Shown here piece by piece: positions 28,050-37,201 of a DNA stretch of 47,802 nt; the first letter of the stretch is position 1, and every line of letters starts with the position of its first letter. Source of the stretch: an uncultured Bryobacteraceae bacterium (GTDB lineage: Bacteria > Acidobacteriota > Terriglobia > Bryobacterales > Bryobacteraceae); assembly GCA_955652915.1 (NCBI GenBank), contig CATPCJ010000094.1, positions 1-47,802 on the forward strand, in the 5' to 3' direction. The notes under the pieces are model-generated. The model worked only from the letters and a program-made list of their open reading frames with translations, made no database searches and was not told where the DNA came from. A program made the translations under genes and the position numbers.

Positions 28050-28148
28050 GCGTACTGAGAAAAAAGGAAACACTATTCGCCGGCCCGCATCCTAACTGTG
28101 GGGCCGCACCCTCGAATCGTGTGAGGAATTGTGGCCGTGGAGAGAGAA

Positions 28149-28181
28149 CGCCCGCTGGAAACGGCGGGCGATTCTATTTTT
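28149..28181 (+). terminator. Intrinsic terminator after the bactofilin gene, probably bidirectional
   Basis: CGCCCGC at 28149-28155 pairs perfectly with GCGGGCG at 28164-28170 across an 8-nt loop, followed by ATTCTATTTTT. The stop codon of the convergent caspase-like gene is at 28174-28176, so the same stem lies directly downstream of that gene on the minus strand and probably serves both. Confidence 0.75.
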
Positions 28182-30978
28182 GGATTCCCTTCAGCTTGTT
28201 GCCGATTCTCTTCCGGGCAGAGCGATCCGATGCCAGTTGAAGAGCCGATTGATACGCGGCCGTGGCCTCGGGCGCATGCCCGCGCCCTGCTTCCAAGTCG
28301 CCGATCTGTTCGAAAACATCTCCGTTCCGCTGATCCTGTTTAGAAACTTCCCGGAGTTGTTCAAGCGCGTTCTCAACATCGCCAGTTTTGGCCAATAAGC
28401 CCGCCAGCGCCAGGCGCGCCGCCACGTAACCGGGCTTTGCCGCCAGGACTTTGCGGTATTCTTCCATGGCCGCGGCGTTGTCTCCCCGGTCCGTTAAAGT
28501 TTCCGCCAGCGAGAGACGCGAAGGAAGATAATCCGGGGACTGGCTGAGATTCGCGCGCCACAAATCAATCGCTTCCTGTTGACGATTCTTCTCCCCTGCC
28601 AATAACAGCGCCAGGTTGTGTCGAGCCGGCAGCAGATTCGAATTCTTCTGCAGCGATTCCCGATAAAGTTTTTCCGCCTCGCTGCGTTTGCCTTCGGAGG
28701 CCTTCAACGTTCCCAGTGCGTTGTACGGTTCAGCCGAACCTGGAGCAATCGAAGCCGCCTTCCGATATTCTGCTTCCGCATCTTTGCGCCGATTCAGGCG
28801 TTGATACACGAGTCCGAGATTGTAAGGCAAATAGCTGTACTGCGGTGTTAATCGAATCGCCTCCTGGTACGCCTTGATGGCCGATTTATAGTCGCCGGTT
28901 TCCACGTAGGCCAGCGCCACGTTGTGCAGCGGATAGGACCAATGCTGTGCGCGGCGAACCGCGTCGCGAAAGGCAGGAATCGCTTTTTCGTATTGCGCCT
29001 GCTCCAGGTAGGCAATGCCAAGCGCGTTGTATCCATACGCGCCGCCCGGGTCGAGCCGGATGGATTGCTCCAGCAACTGCGCCGCTTGCGGATAATTCTT
29101 GTCGAACAACAGCGCCCGGCCTTGAAAAAAATCGTCGCGGCCTTCCAGGTAGAGCGACTCTTTTGTCAAAGTGAGCGCCGCCTCCATATAACGAGCCCCA
29201 CGTTGAAATTCCTCTCGCGATGGCGGCGTCTGCTCGCCGGTCAGATAGCGCAGCAGAACTTCCTGGGCTTTATTCTCCAGGGCGATTCGAAGCTGATTCT
29301 CACGTTGCTTGTATTGCTCGGCATCCAGTTCGGGCTTCAACTTCCGTAGCGAGTCGAACGCGTTGTCCGGCTGATCCGGCAAAATTCTTCCGCTGCCGAT
29401 GGCAGTGGTAAAGCGGTCGACATCTTCCGCGGCCTGCTCTTCGTCAAATGCCGCCGCAGCCTCCGTGGATGCGACCAAACGAGGCTGGCCGGTCCTGGAG
29501 TCCATGATCTTGCGCGCGAGATTGATGCCCGGCTTTTTCAAATCGGAGAGCTTGAAATTCACGCTGCCCGGGCTAATGTTAGTGGGATGTTGGCGGCCGT
29601 TCGTTACCTTCGGAACATTGGTCTCGACGTAACTAGCCAGTTCTTCGCCATCCACGATGCCATCGCCATTCTCGTCGGCTGCGCCGGCCAGACCCTTTAA
29701 TAAGTACCAGCTAAACGCGCCGTGTCCGCCACCAAATTCAGGGCCCTCGTAAGAAAGCTCCTTGCGGCGGGCGGCCATCATCGCCAGCAGGTCGCCATCG
29801 ACATTCTTGAAATTCTCCACGCCCGCGTTTACGGATGTGCTCTTTATAGTTCCGATCGTGTCGGCCTTACAGACGTCGACAAATAGAAGCACCCGGCCCA
29901 CTTGGGCAACCTGCTCCTGGAACAACGTTTGCAACTCCGCCATGGGCAGACCCGTGCTTTTCAAATCCTGCGGATCCGAATCGTAGGTGACGATGAACGC
30001 GTCTTTTCCGTCCGCGATGCCATGCCCGGCGACCAGGATAATCACCGTGTCGTTTTTCGTCGCACGCCGCTTCAGGAAATCCTGAAATCCGTTTCGCAGG
30101 GCGGCCGTGGTGGCTGCTTTGTCGGTCAGCAGCAGTATGTTCTCTCGCGGCACCCCGCCGCCGCGAGGACTCTCCAGCAGGCTGCCGAATACGGTTGCAT
30201 CCGCATGCGGATACTGCAGGTCAAGTTCCGGTTTCGCATATTTGGAAATACCCACCAACAGCGCATACGTCGTGCCTCCTGGACCCACTGCCGCAGCAGC
30301 CGCCACTTGAGCCGCCAGCGCCTCTTCGAGCTCGAAAATCTTGCCCTTGATCCACACCGCGTCCGGCCACTGCTCTCGCAGTTTGTAATACATCTCCAGG
30401 GCGTTTGGGATTAATTTGTGGTTTTCAAAAATCGTAGCTTCGGCAACCAACGCCGCCTCATCTTTCGAATTCGCGGCCAGCGCTGCATCCAGCGGACCAA
30501 GCTCGGCTAAAACATCGGCAGGCAATTTGTCGCGGGGTGTCGGTGCAACGTCGCTCTTGGCGCCACGCGTCATGGTGACGCCGTAATGCTGTTGGCTTGC
30601 CGCGGCCACTCGCAACGTTTGAGGAAGGGTGCAGGCTCGCGCAGGTTGCTCGGAAATCTTACCAGTCTTCACCTTGGGCTGCTTCGCATCCAGACGAACC
30701 TCGCCCGACGGGCTGAGCGTCTGAATGGCTTTAGACGGGCAAAAGAGAAATGATGCCGGGTCAGTTTCAGTTCTCAACCCGTCGCCCGCGAAAAGCAGAT
30801 CGCCCGCCCGCGCAGCCAAGGGTATCAGCGTGTCCGCGCGGAGCAGCTTGCTCCCGGCCGCCGAAAGGACCAGGCCCACGGGTGCTTCCTTCGTGTCGGC
30901 ATTGGCGATGTGCAAAGACGCCGCGAAGGAAATCGTAAAACAGAAACCCGACACTCTAAGCATGAACCGCCTAAGCAT
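28174..30978 (-). CDS. Secreted caspase-like (C14) protein with EF-hand loop and TPR repeats
   Basis: A 934-residue protein with a signal peptide (about 1-27). An N-terminal FecR-like beta region (about 33-97) precedes a caspase-family domain (about 236-460): TYALLVGISKY, catalytic H319 in VAGHGIADG and C370 in FVDVCKADT. A perfect EF-hand loop lies at 435-446 (DENGDGIVDGEE), with ligands D435, N437, D439, D443 and E446, just before the end of that domain. From about 560 to 934 there are at least eight TPR units, for example YGYNALGIAYLEQAQYEKAI and YSYLPYNLGLVYQRLNRRKD. The protease would be activated or stabilised by calcium, as in metacaspases; this is inference. Its start overlaps the stop of the CHASE2 cyclase gene by 8 bp, so both are one transcript. 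Confidence 0.88.
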   Translation of the reverse strand: MLRRFMLRVSGFCFTISFAASLHIANADTKEAPVGLVLSAAGSKLLRADTLIPLAARAGDLLFAGDGLRTETDPASFLFCPSKAIQTLSPSGEVRLDAKQPKVKTGKISEQPARACTLPQTLRVAAASQQHYGVTMTRGAKSDVAPTPRDKLPADVLAELGPLDAALAANSKDEAALVAEATIFENHKLIPNALEMYYKLREQWPDAVWIKGKIFELEEALAAQVAAAAAVGPGGTTYALLVGISKYAKPELDLQYPHADATVFGSLLESPRGGGVPRENILLLTDKAATTAALRNGFQDFLKRRATKNDTVIILVAGHGIADGKDAFIVTYDSDPQDLKSTGLPMAELQTLFQEQVAQVGRVLLFVDVCKADTIGTIKSTSVNAGVENFKNVDGDLLAMMAARRKELSYEGPEFGGGHGAFSWYLLKGLAGAADENGDGIVDGEELASYVETNVPKVTNGRQHPTNISPGSVNFKLSDLKKPGINLARKIMDSRTGQPRLVASTEAAAAFDEEQAAEDVDRFTTAIGSGRILPDQPDNAFDSLRKLKPELDAEQYKQRENQLRIALENKAQEVLLRYLTGEQTPPSREEFQRGARYMEAALTLTKESLYLEGRDDFFQGRALLFDKNYPQAAQLLEQSIRLDPGGAYGYNALGIAYLEQAQYEKAIPAFRDAVRRAQHWSYPLHNVALAYVETGDYKSAIKAYQEAIRLTPQYSYLPYNLGLVYQRLNRRKDAEAEYRKAASIAPGSAEPYNALGTLKASEGKRSEAEKLYRESLQKNSNLLPARHNLALLLAGEKNRQQEAIDLWRANLSQSPDYLPSRLSLAETLTDRGDNAAAMEEYRKVLAAKPGYVAARLALAGLLAKTGDVENALEQLREVSKQDQRNGDVFEQIGDLEAGRGHAPEATAAYQSALQLASDRSARKRIGNKLKGIQK

Positions 30979-32809
30979 TCACCGCGGCCTTCGCCACCAA
31001 TGACGCAACAGTGTACAAAGGAATCGGTTGGGCCTTGCCGCGCACCGGCACTTCCCCCAAGTGCACGGTCTCTACTTTTTCGCCAAGCATGCTCTGGGTG
31101 ACGCCCGTCATCAGCAACTTCGTATGGTGCTCCTTATTCAAACTCTCCAGCCGTGACGCCAGGTTGACGGTGTCTCCCAGCACTGTGTACTCCATTTTAT
31201 CGGCTGACCCTACGTTACCAACAACCACCAGGCCGGTGTGAATTCCGGAGCCGGTTTGAAACTGGCCGGGGAGCGTCACCATTTCAGTCGCGCAGCGCAC
31301 CGTGCGCAGTGCATGATCGCCGGGAACCGCTCCGTCGTCGTCGTCCGAGAAAACAGCCAGGATGCCATCGCCGATAAACTTGTTCACGTGTCCGTGATAC
31401 TTCACGATGATCGCAACCATGGCGGCCATGTATTCGTTGAGCATCTTCACCACCGCTTCCGGTCCTTGTTCGTCACAGGCCTTTTCGGTGAAGGCCGTGA
31501 ACCCGCGGATGTCGGTAAATAGGATCGTGACGTTGAGACGCTTGCCCGACAAAGCGATGTCTTCCGACTCGTCCAGCGAAGTGGCCAGTTGCTTTCCCAC
31601 GAACAGCGACACCGCCCGGCGGAAGAGATTGCCGCGCTTCTCGGCGGTCGCGAACCGGTAGATCACCGACGCCATCAGACAGATCGTGGTGGCCAGCAAC
31701 ATCTCTGAAGTCGAGAGAATCAGGCCCCAGCGAAAAAGCAAGTGCGTGCTGATCAAGATGCCGGAAATCTGGATCAACATCCATGCCGAGGCGCGGCTCG
31801 CCCGGAGCGACGTGGCGATCAAAACCGTGGCGCCGGTGGCGAGAAGCAAGCCCAGAGTGCGTCCCCACTCAGGCACGGGCTTCAAGTAGAGACGATCCAG
31901 CAGCGTGCGTACGGCGTTGGCGTGTACCTCCACGCCCGAGGTTCGCCATATCGCGCCCTCAAACATCGTGTAGAACGGAGTGTCGAAACGATCCTCCTTG
32001 GCCTCGCTGCCGATCAGCACAATCTTGCCGTTCACCCATTTGCGAAGTTGTTCGCGATTGCCTGCCTTTGCGGCCGCTTCGAAGTCGGCGAGCGATACGC
32101 GGGGGAACGTATTGGGCCCGCCTGCGTAGTTGATGGCGATCGTCCGGGGCGTGGACATGGAAATTGGCTGGCCTTGCAGCGTCGCCTGACCGTCCTTGAA
32201 TTCCATTTCAGCGTTGAGGTATTTCTCAACGACGCGCAAAGCCAGCGAGTGCGCCGCCGGAGCGTCATTCGCATTGAACGCAGCGCCTTCGAACAATTCC
32301 TGGTTGCGAATAAAATCGTCCGTGTCTGTTGTCAAGTTTGCGAAAGCGCTTAATCCCAGAGCGCCCGCGATCATATTGATAGGCAGCCGCTGAGCCGCTG
32401 GGTTGGAATTTATGTCCGACGCGAAACCGCAAACCACGGGAATCGGAGAGGTGCTCACGGCGCCGGCGAGCATCTCATCGTAGCCGGGCTTCCATTCATC
32501 GATGGGAATAGCGAAAGCCAGATCCAGCCCAATGACCCTCGCGCCCGCTTCGCCTGCGGCCTGAATGGCGTCGGCATAATGCTTGTTCCAGAAAAGCCGC
32601 AATTCCGGAAAAGTATCCATGGCCTTCTGGTCCCCGGTTAGCAGCACAATGTTGGACGTGGGCTGCGCGCCACGCACGACGAAATGCGAATCGCATGCTT
32701 TGAGATTGAGGACCTGGAAGAAGCGAATTTTACTGAGCGACCACGCGGCCATCGTGCTTCCGCTGGCTATCAAAGCACACAGCGCCCAGTGCCTTAACTT
32801 CCTCTTCAT
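30971..32809 (-). CDS. CHASE2-domain class III adenylate cyclase
   Basis: A 612-residue protein from the chosen ATG at 32807-32809 (MKRKLRHWAL); a longer frame to 32881 would overlap the divergent Oar gene start. A first membrane helix is followed by a large extracytoplasmic CHASE2 sensor (about 40-310; ARVIGLDLAFAIPIDEW, GKIVLIGSEAKEDRFDT), three membrane helices (about 320-390) and a cytoplasmic cyclase domain: TILFTDIRGFTAFTEK with both metal aspartates (second in NKFIGDGILAVF), and YTVLGDTVNLASRLES. Lys before FIGD and Asp in LGD are the adenine-specific residues, so cAMP is the likely product. It senses an external signal and is co-transcribed with the caspase-like protein. Confidence 0.9.
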   Translation of the reverse strand: MKRKLRHWALCALIASGSTMAAWSLSKIRFFQVLNLKACDSHFVVRGAQPTSNIVLLTGDQKAMDTFPELRLFWNKHYADAIQAAGEAGARVIGLDLAFAIPIDEWKPGYDEMLAGAVSTSPIPVVCGFASDINSNPAAQRLPINMIAGALGLSAFANLTTDTDDFIRNQELFEGAAFNANDAPAAHSLALRVVEKYLNAEMEFKDGQATLQGQPISMSTPRTIAINYAGGPNTFPRVSLADFEAAAKAGNREQLRKWVNGKIVLIGSEAKEDRFDTPFYTMFEGAIWRTSGVEVHANAVRTLLDRLYLKPVPEWGRTLGLLLATGATVLIATSLRASRASAWMLIQISGILISTHLLFRWGLILSTSEMLLATTICLMASVIYRFATAEKRGNLFRRAVSLFVGKQLATSLDESEDIALSGKRLNVTILFTDIRGFTAFTEKACDEQGPEAVVKMLNEYMAAMVAIIVKYHGHVNKFIGDGILAVFSDDDDGAVPGDHALRTVRCATEMVTLPGQFQTGSGIHTGLVVVGNVGSADKMEYTVLGDTVNLASRLESLNKEHHTKLLMTGVTQSMLGEKVETVHLGEVPVRGKAQPIPLYTVASLVAKAAVNA

Positions 32810-32859
32810 GTTAACCTGCTTCTTACTATGACCGCTCTCATACCGGCGGTCAAATAGAC

Positions 32860-35800
32860 ATGCATTTGACTCTCCGTCCACTGATCGTTCTTATCTTTTG
32901 CGCAGTGGCCGGATTCGCCCAGACAACTCAAGGTCTGATATCTGGAAGGCTCGTAAACTCCGTTACCGGCCATCCACTCGCGGGCGCGGATGTCGGCTAT
33001 TGGAGCACCACCGGCAACTTCGCGGGCACCGCCGCGAGCGATGCGTCCGGCTATTATTATTTGCCTCTCTTGTCGCCCGGCTTCTACCGGATACGAGTGA
33101 CCGCGGCGTCCTACCAGTCGCAGGAGGTGCAGGAGCTCGAGTTGACGGTGGCCGCCAGGATTGAACTGGATTTTCGGCTTCGTCCCCTGAACGACGTCTG
33201 GGAATCGGGCGACTACCGGAGCGTCTTTCTGCCGGGCGCCAAGACCATCGTCACTTTTTTCGGCCCCGATGTGGACCCCAGCAAATCCGGGTCGTTCGAA
33301 GCTCAGAAAGGGCGCCGGGCTACGCTGGAATCCACCGTGTCCGAGGTAATCGATTCCGGCGAGATCGACAATCTTCCTTTGAGCGGCCGCGATGTTTACA
33401 CCATGCTGGTAACGCAGCCCGGCGTCACTTCCGATGCGGCTACAGGACGTGGATTGGGTCTGTCGATCAATGGGCAGCGGCCTTCCGCGTCGAACTATTT
33501 GCTGGACGGTGTCGAGAACAATAACTACTTGATCACTGGCCCACTGACCGTGGTTGCGCCGGAAGCCATCCGGGAATATCGCGTTTCAACCAACAATTTC
33601 TCGGCTGAATATGGAAGGACTTCGGGGTTCCTCGCCAATGCCATCACTCGATCCGGCGGCGGCCAGTTTCACGGCGCTGCTTATTTTTACATCAAGAACG
33701 ACGCGCTGAACGCCAACGGATTGCAGGAAAATCTCCGTGGCGCCCCACGCACGCCGGACAAGCAAGCAAATCCGGGGTACGTTGCCGAAGGACCGATTTT
33801 AAGAAACCGGCTGTTCTTCTCGAGCGCATTCGACTACCTGCGCAGCCGCAGCCGGCAGGACCCGTTCACGTTCCTGTTTCCCACTTCCAGCTTTCTCAAA
33901 TTCGCAGTGCCTGATTCATTGGCCCGCCAGCTTCTCACCCGCTTCCCCGCGCCCGTCGCCTTGAGCGGCAACCAGTTCTCGGCGCCCATGACGCTCTCGC
34001 CGCCGGTTTCGGTGGACCGCAAGCTCGCTGTCGAGCGGCTGGATTACACACCCACCGGCAAGGACCGCCTAATGGCGCGCGTGCTGATCAACCGGCTGGC
34101 GCGGCCCGATTTTATCTGGACACCCTACAAGGATTTCGTTTCCGCCCTGCACGAATACACCTGGGCCCTGGGCGTGAGTCATATTCACACCTTGCGCTCC
34201 AACCTTATCAATGAGGCCCGGTTGAGCTACAGCGTCGACAATCTGCATTGGAATCGCCCTCATCCCGAAATTCCTACCCTGACTAGCGCCAACGACGGCG
34301 TGACGTTGCCGGGAAGTCCTGCATTCTATGAATACAAGAATGTAAATCGGAGTTGGGAGTTGGTGGATAACCTGATTTGGACCCGCGGTAAGCATCTCAT
34401 CACCACCGGCGCGGGCCTGCTGCTGCGGTCTTCGGATGGATATTTGACCGCCGGGCGAGATGGCCAGTACATCTTCGGAAACCTCGTCTTTTTCGCGCTG
34501 GATGAGCCGTCGTTTTTGCGGACAGCCATCGATAGAACCGCTCTCCCCAATGTTCAACAACCGAACTTCAACCGGGCTTATGAATACCGGCAGTATTTTC
34601 TATTCGCGCAGGATACCTACAAACTCAGCTCGCGGCTTACCGTGAATTACGGCGTCCGCTACGAATACTACGGCGGGCCTCGAAATACCGGCGCAGCTAA
34701 GGACACGCTGATTCAGCTCGGTTCAGGCTCGAATCTGGCGCAACAAATTGCAAGCGCGACTTTGGCAAAACCGGCCCAGCCGGGAGATCAGTTGCTCTTC
34801 GGAGCCGACAAAACCGACGTCGCCGTCCGCGTAGGCGCTTCCTATGATTTGTTCGGCGCTGGGCGCACCCTGCTGCGCGCCGGGTATGGCATCTTCTACG
34901 ATCGGCCCTTCGATAATCTTTGGGAAAACCTCCGCAATAATTCGTTCATTCTACCCGTGCTTACTCTTTCGTCTCCCACTATTAATTATCTGGCGCCGAT
35001 TCCAACCGCGTTGTCCGCGTTTCAGGGCCAGACGCTCAGCGGAAATTTTCCCAATATGACTCTGGTGGACCCCAACCTGAAAAATGGCTACGCGCACAGC
35101 TACTTTGCGGGCGTGCAGCACCGGCTTGGCGACATCCTCACACTGGAAGTAAATGGACTAGGCACTTATGGCCGCGGACTTATCACCACAGACATCGTAA
35201 ATCGCGATTTCACCCTGCCAACCGGCCGTATCAATCCCAATTTGCCGGACATCGCCTATCGTGCCGCCCAGGGGTTTTCGAATTACAACGCGCTGACCGC
35301 GGTGCTTCGTTATCGCGCCAGCCGGGGGATGGTGCAAGGCTCCTACACCTGGAGCCACATGATTGACAACCAGAGCGATGCGCTGACCGGCGATTTCTTT
35401 AATTTGAACTTTACCAGCATCCAAAGCACGGCCGACTCGAACGGGCGCGCGACATTCTCCAGGCAATTTGACCCGCAAGCCGATCGCGGTAATTCCGATT
35501 TCGACCAACGGCACAATCTGGTGATCTTTTCCTATTGGAAGTTGCCCACGCCATTTTCAAATTCAAAGGCCGGCTCTCTGTTCCGGGGTTGGATGGTTTC
35601 CGAGCTTGCCGCGTTCCGTTCGGGATTTCCCTTCACTGTGGTCGGCACGTCGAGAGCAAGAAATGGACTGGGCCAAATCTTGAATAATCGGCCGGACGTT
35701 CTCGACCCGCGCCAGACGGTGTTTTCGAATCCTATTCCGGGACCGGGTGGTCGGCAATTATTGAATCCGGCGGGTTTTGCGGAGGCGGCGGTAAGCGCTC

Positions 35801-36105
35801 TAGGGAACGAGGGACGCAATGCTTTTAGAGGCCCGGGGTTCTACAATCTGGACGTGTCGATAGCGCGGTCTGTCGGTTTGCGATGGCTTGGTGAAGCGGG
35901 TAGCCTGACGTTCCGGGCCGACGTCTTTAATCTCTTGAATCACGCCAATCTTGGCAACCCGGATCCCCTGTTCACGGACCCGGCCAACCCGGCGTTTGGA
36001 TTCGCAACGTTCGGACGTCAGGGCCGCCAATCCGGATTCCCCGCGGTAAGTCCGCTGAACGAAACCGCCCGCCAAATACAACTAAGCGTAAAACTAAGCT
36101 TCTAG
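32860..36105 (+). CDS. Oar-like TonB-dependent outer-membrane receptor
   Basis: A 1081-residue protein with signal peptide (about 1-21, ending VAGFAQ). A carboxypeptidase-regulatory-like beta domain (about 24-105; GLISGRLVNSVTGHPLAGAD, ASGYYYLPLLSPGFYRIRV) is followed by a plug (about 160-265; NLPLSGRDVYTMLVTQPGV, INGQRPSASNYLLDGVENNN) and a long beta-barrel ending in the aromatic LSVKLSF signal for outer-membrane insertion. This is the Oar/SusC-like layout greatly expanded in Acidobacteriota and thought to take up oligosaccharides or peptides; the ligand is unknown. No TonB box is obvious before the plug. It diverges from the CHASE2 cyclase gene with 50 bp between starts, so the promoters overlap. 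Confidence 0.92.
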   Translation: MHLTLRPLIVLIFCAVAGFAQTTQGLISGRLVNSVTGHPLAGADVGYWSTTGNFAGTAASDASGYYYLPLLSPGFYRIRVTAASYQSQEVQELELTVAARIELDFRLRPLNDVWESGDYRSVFLPGAKTIVTFFGPDVDPSKSGSFEAQKGRRATLESTVSEVIDSGEIDNLPLSGRDVYTMLVTQPGVTSDAATGRGLGLSINGQRPSASNYLLDGVENNNYLITGPLTVVAPEAIREYRVSTNNFSAEYGRTSGFLANAITRSGGGQFHGAAYFYIKNDALNANGLQENLRGAPRTPDKQANPGYVAEGPILRNRLFFSSAFDYLRSRSRQDPFTFLFPTSSFLKFAVPDSLARQLLTRFPAPVALSGNQFSAPMTLSPPVSVDRKLAVERLDYTPTGKDRLMARVLINRLARPDFIWTPYKDFVSALHEYTWALGVSHIHTLRSNLINEARLSYSVDNLHWNRPHPEIPTLTSANDGVTLPGSPAFYEYKNVNRSWELVDNLIWTRGKHLITTGAGLLLRSSDGYLTAGRDGQYIFGNLVFFALDEPSFLRTAIDRTALPNVQQPNFNRAYEYRQYFLFAQDTYKLSSRLTVNYGVRYEYYGGPRNTGAAKDTLIQLGSGSNLAQQIASATLAKPAQPGDQLLFGADKTDVAVRVGASYDLFGAGRTLLRAGYGIFYDRPFDNLWENLRNNSFILPVLTLSSPTINYLAPIPTALSAFQGQTLSGNFPNMTLVDPNLKNGYAHSYFAGVQHRLGDILTLEVNGLGTYGRGLITTDIVNRDFTLPTGRINPNLPDIAYRAAQGFSNYNALTAVLRYRASRGMVQGSYTWSHMIDNQSDALTGDFFNLNFTSIQSTADSNGRATFSRQFDPQADRGNSDFDQRHNLVIFSYWKLPTPFSNSKAGSLFRGWMVSELAAFRSGFPFTVVGTSRARNGLGQILNNRPDVLDPRQTVFSNPIPGPGGRQLLNPAGFAEAAVSALGNEGRNAFRGPGFYNLDVSIARSVGLRWLGEAGSLTFRADVFNLLNHANLGNPDPLFTDPANPAFGFATFGRQGRQSGFPAVSPLNETARQIQLSVKLSF

Positions 36106-36141
36106 CCTGCTGCTGCACTAGTATTGGCGCCGGCAGTTGTG

Positions 36142-36316
36142 GGACATTCTCATGTGGGGCAGGATGGCATCCTACGGCGGATTGGTAATCCGCTTGGTGT
36201 TGGATACGGAATTACTTACGGGCCGATTGCCAATCGGCCGCAGGTTACCAACCTGCCCCCAAGTTGAACAAAATTGCAAAATTGTCGCGGCGCAACCTGA
36301 AAAGTGTAGAATGTCC
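36142..36316. repeat. Hairpin-array intergenic repeat, copy B, with terminal inverted repeats
   Basis: The most complete copy. Ends are 9-bp inverted repeats: GGACATTCT at 36142-36150 and AGAATGTCC at 36308-36316. Between them lie consecutive hairpins: GCAGGATggcATCCTacGGC, GCGGATTggtAATCCGC, GGCCGATTgccAATCGGCC, CAGGTTaccAACCTG, and a tail with AACAAAATTGCAAAATTG. It sits between the convergent Oar-like and metallo-hydrolase genes. No transposase or coding sequence lies inside; it resembles a MITE or REP-like element. Confidence 0.88.
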
Positions 36317-36346
36317 AAACTCCAGCCACAAGCCTGGAGGCCTGTC

Positions 36347-37177
36347 CTACACAAAGATCACCGATCCCTCCCGTGCTCCAACCGTATTTGGAAACCGTGC
36401 CCGGGCGTTGGCTTCAGTGGCCGACACAGCCTCATCGTCGTGCCTGGGATCGTGATGGAACAGAATTAGCTGCTTGACGTTGCATTCCTGAGCTACGTTC
36501 ACAGCCTCTTCCCAGGTGCTGTGTCCGTAGCCCTTGTATCGAGGATATTCTTCCACCGTATACTGTGCATCGTGGATCAAAACATCGGCGTCTTGCGCAT
36601 ACTCGCGCATCACCGCATCCAGCTTTTCGTGGCCATGCTCTCGATCGGTTGCGTAAACAATCACGGCGCCCTTCGATTCGATTCGATAGCCGCCCGCGCC
36701 CTGGGGATGATTCAATTGGAACGGTTCGACGGTCAGATCGCCCAGCGTAATCGTCTCGCCACCCAGATTGACGTAATTCCGCTTGGATGCGGCTAAGTCC
36801 ATTGTGATCGGGAAATATGGCGTGACCATCTGGCCTTCCAGCGACTCCTGCAAAGCGCAAGCGTAGCAGCTTGCATAAAAAGTGATTGAACAATTCGGGC
36901 TGTAGAGCGGACCAAAAAAGGGGATGCCTTGGATATGATCCCAATGGTAATGTGTGAGGAAAAGATGAATGTCCCGCGCAGTGTCGGCGGAATTCTCGTT
37001 CAGGTTCAGGCCCAGGTCGCGGATCCCGGTGCCGGCGTCAAAAATGAAAAGATCGTCGTTCGGCAGACGAATCTCCAGGCACGATGTGTTGCCGCCATAG
37101 CCAAGGTTCTGCGCCAGCGGGGTTGGCGTCGATCCACGCACTCCCCAAAATCGCAGTTTCATCCGCCAGGAATTCAT
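36347..37177 (-). CDS. Metallo-beta-lactamase-fold hydrolase
   Basis: A 276-residue MBL-fold enzyme. The metal motif is HYHWDH (H76, H78, D80, H81) in FLTHYHWDHIQGIPFF, with later ligands in NHPQGAGG, VIYATDREHGH, DADVLIHDAQY and LFHHDPRHDD. It belongs to the group that includes phosphodiesterase-like and PhnP-like hydrolases, typically acting on cyclic nucleotides or phosphodiesters. Its neighbour upstream is an FHA-cyclase, so a role in removing a nucleotide signal is conceivable but unproven. The start at 37175-37177 is given; ATG at residue 6 (MKLRFWGVRGSTPTP) matches the family start equally well. It lies 24 bp after the cyclase gene. Confidence 0.85.
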   Translation of the reverse strand: MNSWRMKLRFWGVRGSTPTPLAQNLGYGGNTSCLEIRLPNDDLFIFDAGTGIRDLGLNLNENSADTARDIHLFLTHYHWDHIQGIPFFGPLYSPNCSITFYASCYACALQESLEGQMVTPYFPITMDLAASKRNYVNLGGETITLGDLTVEPFQLNHPQGAGGYRIESKGAVIVYATDREHGHEKLDAVMREYAQDADVLIHDAQYTVEEYPRYKGYGHSTWEEAVNVAQECNVKQLILFHHDPRHDDEAVSATEANARARFPNTVGAREGSVIFV

Positions 37178-37201
37178 TATCTCGGCGACTCCGCCATGGA
37201 G

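Noticed and set aside
36137..36469. Open frame covering repeat copy B and the end of the MBL gene
   Set aside because: It reads through the hairpin repeat; similar pseudo-proteins appear at 20597-20983 and 47418-47672, which shows they are repeat translations, not genes.
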